Assembly (NCBI GenBank): GCA_018399455.1
Contig: JAGYOT010000073.1
Span: 1 to 7,644 of the forward strand
Length of the DNA stretch: 7,644 bases
Source of the DNA: Desulfobacterales bacterium
GTDB taxonomy: Bacteria; Desulfobacterota; Desulfobacteria; Desulfobacterales; Desulfosalsimonadaceae
Direction of reading: 5' to 3'
This document shows positions 4,794-7,644 of this stretch, one piece after another. Both the position numbers and the translations under genes were made by a program. The stretch's first letter is position 1; every line of letters begins with the position of its first letter. The notes below the pieces were generated by a model that was not told the origin of the DNA, ran no database searches, and saw only the letters and a program-made list of their open reading frames with translations.

Positions 4794-6523
4794 CCGAGGC
4801 AAGAATCGCTGCACAGTACCCGGAAACCGCGAATCTCAAATCCTACGAGGAAACCTGCCGCCAATTCCGATGGGAGAGCATTGAGCAGGAGTTTTCCTGG
4901 TATGGCACAGACCGGATGAATATTGTAACGGAATCCGTTGATCGGTGGGCAAGCGATCCCCAACGGGCAGGCCACCCGGCAATGATTTTCCAGAAACAGG
5001 GCATTATTGAAACCTATACCTTCCAGCAATTGAAGGAAAAATCCTGCCAATGGGCAGCGCTGCTGGCAAAGCACGGTTTTGTCCGGGGCGACCGGCTGAT
5101 CACGCTGCTGCCCCCCTCGCCGGAGGTCTTTTTTGCCATGGTTGCCTGTGCCCGCCTGGGGGTAATTTTCTGCCCCGTATTTGCCACGGCAGGTTTTTAT
5201 GAGCTTGAAATCCGGCTGGAATCCACCGCCCCCAAAGGCGTTGTCACGCACCCGGACCTGGTGGAGAAGCTCTCTTATGAGTTTGCCGGCCAGGTGGATT
5301 ACCTCTTTTTAACCCGATCCACGGGGCCGGGGCTTTTTTCCAACGAAAAACCCATCGCCTCCCTGCTCGATACCATGCCGACGGAATATCCGGCTGAGCA
5401 GATGCCCGGCGACACCCCCCTGTTTATGATCTTTACCTCCGGCTCCACCCAGCCGCCAAAAGGCGTGATTCATACGCACAAAGATATGGTCGGCATTCTT
5501 GCCACCGCCCGGTGGGTGCTTGATATCAAGCCGGATACGGTGCTGTGGACCGATGCGGATCCGGCCTGGATAACCGGAACCGTGTACGGCGGGCTGGCCC
5601 CCTGGCTCTGCGGAATCACTTCCGTGATCCAGGGCGACCCCTTTACTGCCGCCAACTGGTACTGGACACTGGAAAGGCACAAAGTCTCGGTTTGCTACAC
5701 CACCCCCCGAACCATCCGCGATCTCATGAATGCCGGCAATGATTTGCCTTCCCGCTATAATTTAGCATCCCTCAGGCATATGGCAACCGTCGGGGCGCCC
5801 CTGGTGCCCGAGCTCTTCTACTGGAGCGGTCAGCACCTGTTGTGTTATCCCTATGATACCTGGTGGATGACGGAGACAGGAATCATCTGCATCGCCAACT
5901 ATCCCGGCATGGACATCAAGCCCGGCTCCATCGGCAGACCAATCCCTGGCATCCAGACGGCCATCCTGGATGAAGCCGGGGAGGAACAGCCGCCTTTATC
6001 CGTAGGGGAACTGGCTGTTAAAGCCCCATGGCCGGGCATGATGGAAACCTTATGGCAGGATGGCTACCGGTTTCAAAAATACTTCAAAAACGACCAGTGG
6101 TTCCTGACCGGCGACATCGCGTTTTACGACGAGGAGGGCTATTATTACCATCAGGGCCGAAACGATGATCTTTTAAAGGCTGCCGACGAAAAGCTGATCG
6201 GCCCGTTTGAGATCGAACAGGTTCTCGCCGCGCATCCGGCCGTGAATGAGGCGGCGGTAATTGCCAAGGGCACCGAGCCCGGCGAAGGGATTTCCTGTTT
6301 AAAGGCTTTCCTGAGTCTCAAAAAGGGCTGTATCGCGTCAAACCGGCTGACCTATGAGATCAAGGCATTCCTCAAAGCCAATTTAAGCGCGGATATTATG
6401 ATAAAAGAGCTGGTCTTTCTGGATGATCTGCCCAAAACCCGCAGCGGCAAACTGCTTCGCCGGGTCCTGCGGGCCTGGGAGCAGGGGGTGCCCGGGACGG
6501 ACGGGATCAGTATTCAGGATTGA
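4790..6523 (+). CDS. AMP-forming acetyl/acyl-CoA synthetase, AcsA-like
   Basis: This is a 577-residue ANL-superfamily ligase that should activate a short carboxylic acid to its CoA thioester through an acyl-AMP. It aligns end to end with my recollection of Bacillus AcsA (about 572 residues), from NLKSYEET near the N-terminus to the LRRVLRAWE tail. Motifs: P-loop FTSGSTQPPKG (215-225), DPAWITGTVYG (257-267), YDTWWMTETG (355-364), NYPGMDIKPGSIG (370-382), WFLTGD (437-442), hinge GRNDD (456-460) and the A10 motif PKTRSGK with catalytic Lys554. The paired Trp in the DTWW motif fits a small acyl pocket (acetate or similar) as in Acs. Oddities: the P-loop Gly is Gln221, and the A8 loop reads KAADEKLIG, one residue longer than usual with Asp in place of the Gly that lines the CoA tunnel. 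PKTRSGK is a PX4GK acetylation target, and a Pat-like GNAT is encoded next door. The start has a weak Shine-Dalgarno, but no upstream in-frame start exists before a stop at 4757. Confidence 0.9.
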   Translation: MTEARIAAQYPETANLKSYEETCRQFRWESIEQEFSWYGTDRMNIVTESVDRWASDPQRAGHPAMIFQKQGIIETYTFQQLKEKSCQWAALLAKHGFVRGDRLITLLPPSPEVFFAMVACARLGVIFCPVFATAGFYELEIRLESTAPKGVVTHPDLVEKLSYEFAGQVDYLFLTRSTGPGLFSNEKPIASLLDTMPTEYPAEQMPGDTPLFMIFTSGSTQPPKGVIHTHKDMVGILATARWVLDIKPDTVLWTDADPAWITGTVYGGLAPWLCGITSVIQGDPFTAANWYWTLERHKVSVCYTTPRTIRDLMNAGNDLPSRYNLASLRHMATVGAPLVPELFYWSGQHLLCYPYDTWWMTETGIICIANYPGMDIKPGSIGRPIPGIQTAILDEAGEEQPPLSVGELAVKAPWPGMMETLWQDGYRFQKYFKNDQWFLTGDIAFYDEEGYYYHQGRNDDLLKAADEKLIGPFEIEQVLAAHPAVNEAAVIAKGTEPGEGISCLKAFLSLKKGCIASNRLTYEIKAFLKANLSADIMIKELVFLDDLPKTRSGKLLRRVLRAWEQGVPGTDGISIQD

Positions 6524-6586
6524 CGCCGTACAGGATAATTCTGCGAAAAAACAAGGATTTCCCTCACAACAAGGCCCCCAGGGGCT
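6524..6586. other. Short convergent intergenic region
   Basis: These 63 nt separate the ends of two convergent genes. GCCC-CCAG-GGGC (6574-6585), extended by one wobble and one A-T pair to 6572-6587, forms a small stem touching the stop codon of the minus-strand gene. No T-run follows it directly on either strand; the nearest is six T on the minus strand (6546-6551) after a long gap. It may be a weak bidirectional terminator, but I see no convincing one. Confidence 0.3.
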
Positions 6587-7644
6587 TCAAGGACTGCCGG
6601 CTGATAAAAAAAGCGGGGCAAGCGGCAGGGCCAGGATGTGAGACGGCCCGTTTGTATTAAATAAACCGCCTTCCACGATACAGACAAGCAGCTGATCCTG
6701 CCAGACAAAAATATCCTGAACCGGCCCGCTGATCTGATTGTCCAGGTGCCGAAACCGGAAACCGGCGGCCGGAGAATCAAGAATTCCCAGTGCCCCCCGG
6801 CCGGGGGGCTGACCCAGCATCCCCGCCAGGCCGGCCTGATTTAACGCACACGCGATCAACGGATTTCCCCGATGCTCAAAAAACACCGGCCGGGCCCATA
6901 TCTTAAGCCGCTGCGGCGCAGCATCCTTGTTTTCCGGGTCGTCGATCAACAGGGTCTTCAGCGATCCGGCATAACTTGTCGTGGACTGCCATTTTTTTTC
7001 AAGAGATTCATAGACAACCAATCTGCCGCCGGGATTAAAAAAACCGCACTCCCGGATTCCGTTGCCGTTTAAGTCCGCATAAAAAGCACTGAAAAGGTTG
7101 AACCCATGAGGTACCGGCACCTGGCTTTTCCTGGAAACGCGCTTATGCTTAAGCTCAAGGCGGTAGACGACCGGAAGGAGAAGATCCGCGGGGCTGAATC
7201 GCTGAGCCCATAACTGAACCCCTGGCTTTCTTTCGGGATCGGGCATAAAGGCCAGAATATAGTTGATGTCTTCGGCAACCGTCCGGAACCCGTCCGTTGA
7301 AAGCGCCAGGATTTTTGAACGCATCCCCTCGCCCGGAGCGTAAATATTGAGGGCCAGTCGGCCGTCCCCGGCCACGGACATATTGACCACATCTCCGAAA
7401 CCGGTGTACTGATATTGATGGGTCTGATTGTCGTTCAAGGCCTTTGCACGGATCTGCACACCGCTTAACGTCACCAGGAAAGGCTCTTTCCCCCCCCGGG
7501 GCACGGTTACGCCGAAATTGTGCACAACCCGCTCCAGGCTGCTGAATACCTGGATATCACGGGCCTTTATTTTCTCAGCCATCCCCGGCAATGCTGTATC
7601 TGACCCCCTTTCGGCGGCACCCGGCGCATGAGGACGGCTTTTGC
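6587..7644 (-). CDS. Probable FG-GAP/VCBS-like beta-propeller protein of unknown function, 5' end outside the window
   Basis: The C-terminal ~350 residues are visible and the stop TGA is at 6587-6589. The frame has possible starts at TTG (7589-7591) and ATG (7580-7582), but it stays open to the window edge with protein-like sequence and there is no clear ribosome site, so the gene probably begins further upstream. The sequence is rich in short beta-strand-like stretches. One clear calcium-loop-like FG-GAP/VCBS signature is YADLNGNGIRECGFF (7043-7087); TGFGDVVNMSVAGDGRLAL nearer the N-terminus looks like a degenerate copy. No membrane segment, enzyme motif or sorting signal is visible. Such proteins are usually secreted, periplasmic or surface-exposed, with the signal peptide (not seen here) at the N-terminus. 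It converges on the synthetase gene and shows no functional tie to it. The fold is inferred from one good and one weak repeat; the function is unknown. Confidence 0.7.
   Translation of the reverse strand, partial: KSRPHAPGAAERGSDTALPGMAEKIKARDIQVFSSLERVVHNFGVTVPRGGKEPFLVTLSGVQIRAKALNDNQTHQYQYTGFGDVVNMSVAGDGRLALNIYAPGEGMRSKILALSTDGFRTVAEDINYILAFMPDPERKPGVQLWAQRFSPADLLLPVVYRLELKHKRVSRKSQVPVPHGFNLFSAFYADLNGNGIRECGFFNPGGRLVVYESLEKKWQSTTSYAGSLKTLLIDDPENKDAAPQRLKIWARPVFFEHRGNPLIACALNQAGLAGMLGQPPGRGALGILDSPAAGFRFRHLDNQISGPVQDIFVWQDQLLVCIVEGGLFNTNGPSHILALPLAPLFLSAGSP

Overview
The window reads as ordinary chromosomal sequence from a Gram-negative anaerobe-type bacterium, most likely a member of the Desulfobacterota (former Deltaproteobacteria). 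This rests on protein flavour (a CoA-transferase/GNAT fusion, an AcsA-like synthetase, a long and a short NfeD beside FloA), moderately high GC and good Shine-Dalgarno sites. It is an inference from general similarity, not a database result. I see no phage, IS element, CRISPR array, tRNA or rRNA.

Left block (1-2316, minus strand): a three-gene membrane operon read right to left. It holds a long NfeD with a secreted ClpP-class serine protease domain (829-2316), a short NfeD without the protease (335-832, overlapping the long one by ATGA), and the N-terminal 105 residues of the flotillin-like protein FloA (1-315, cut by the window edge). The set resembles yqeZ-floA of Bacillus. A sigma70-type promoter with a perfect TTGACA (2372-2401) fits this operon.

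Middle block (2607-6523, plus strand), divergent from the operon: a 631-residue protein joining an acetyl-CoA hydrolase/transferase domain to a Pat-like GNAT acetyltransferase domain, then a 577-residue AMP-forming acyl-CoA synthetase of the AcsA type. The synthetase has its own likely promoter, and its leader contains a near-perfect hairpin. The synthetase ends in the PX4GK motif that Pat-type acetyltransferases modify. The CoA-transferase domain lacks its expected catalytic glutamate (Gln244) and has a changed glycine loop. A reasonable hypothesis is that the fusion protein is a CoA-ester-sensing lysine acetyltransferase that controls the adjacent synthetase, parallel to Pat enzymes that carry an inactive acyl-CoA synthetase-like domain. 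The synthetase itself departs from consensus in its P-loop and its A8 loop.

Right block (6587-7644, minus strand), convergent with the synthetase: the C-terminal part of a probable secreted FG-GAP/VCBS-like beta-propeller protein of unknown role. Its frame stays open to the window edge.
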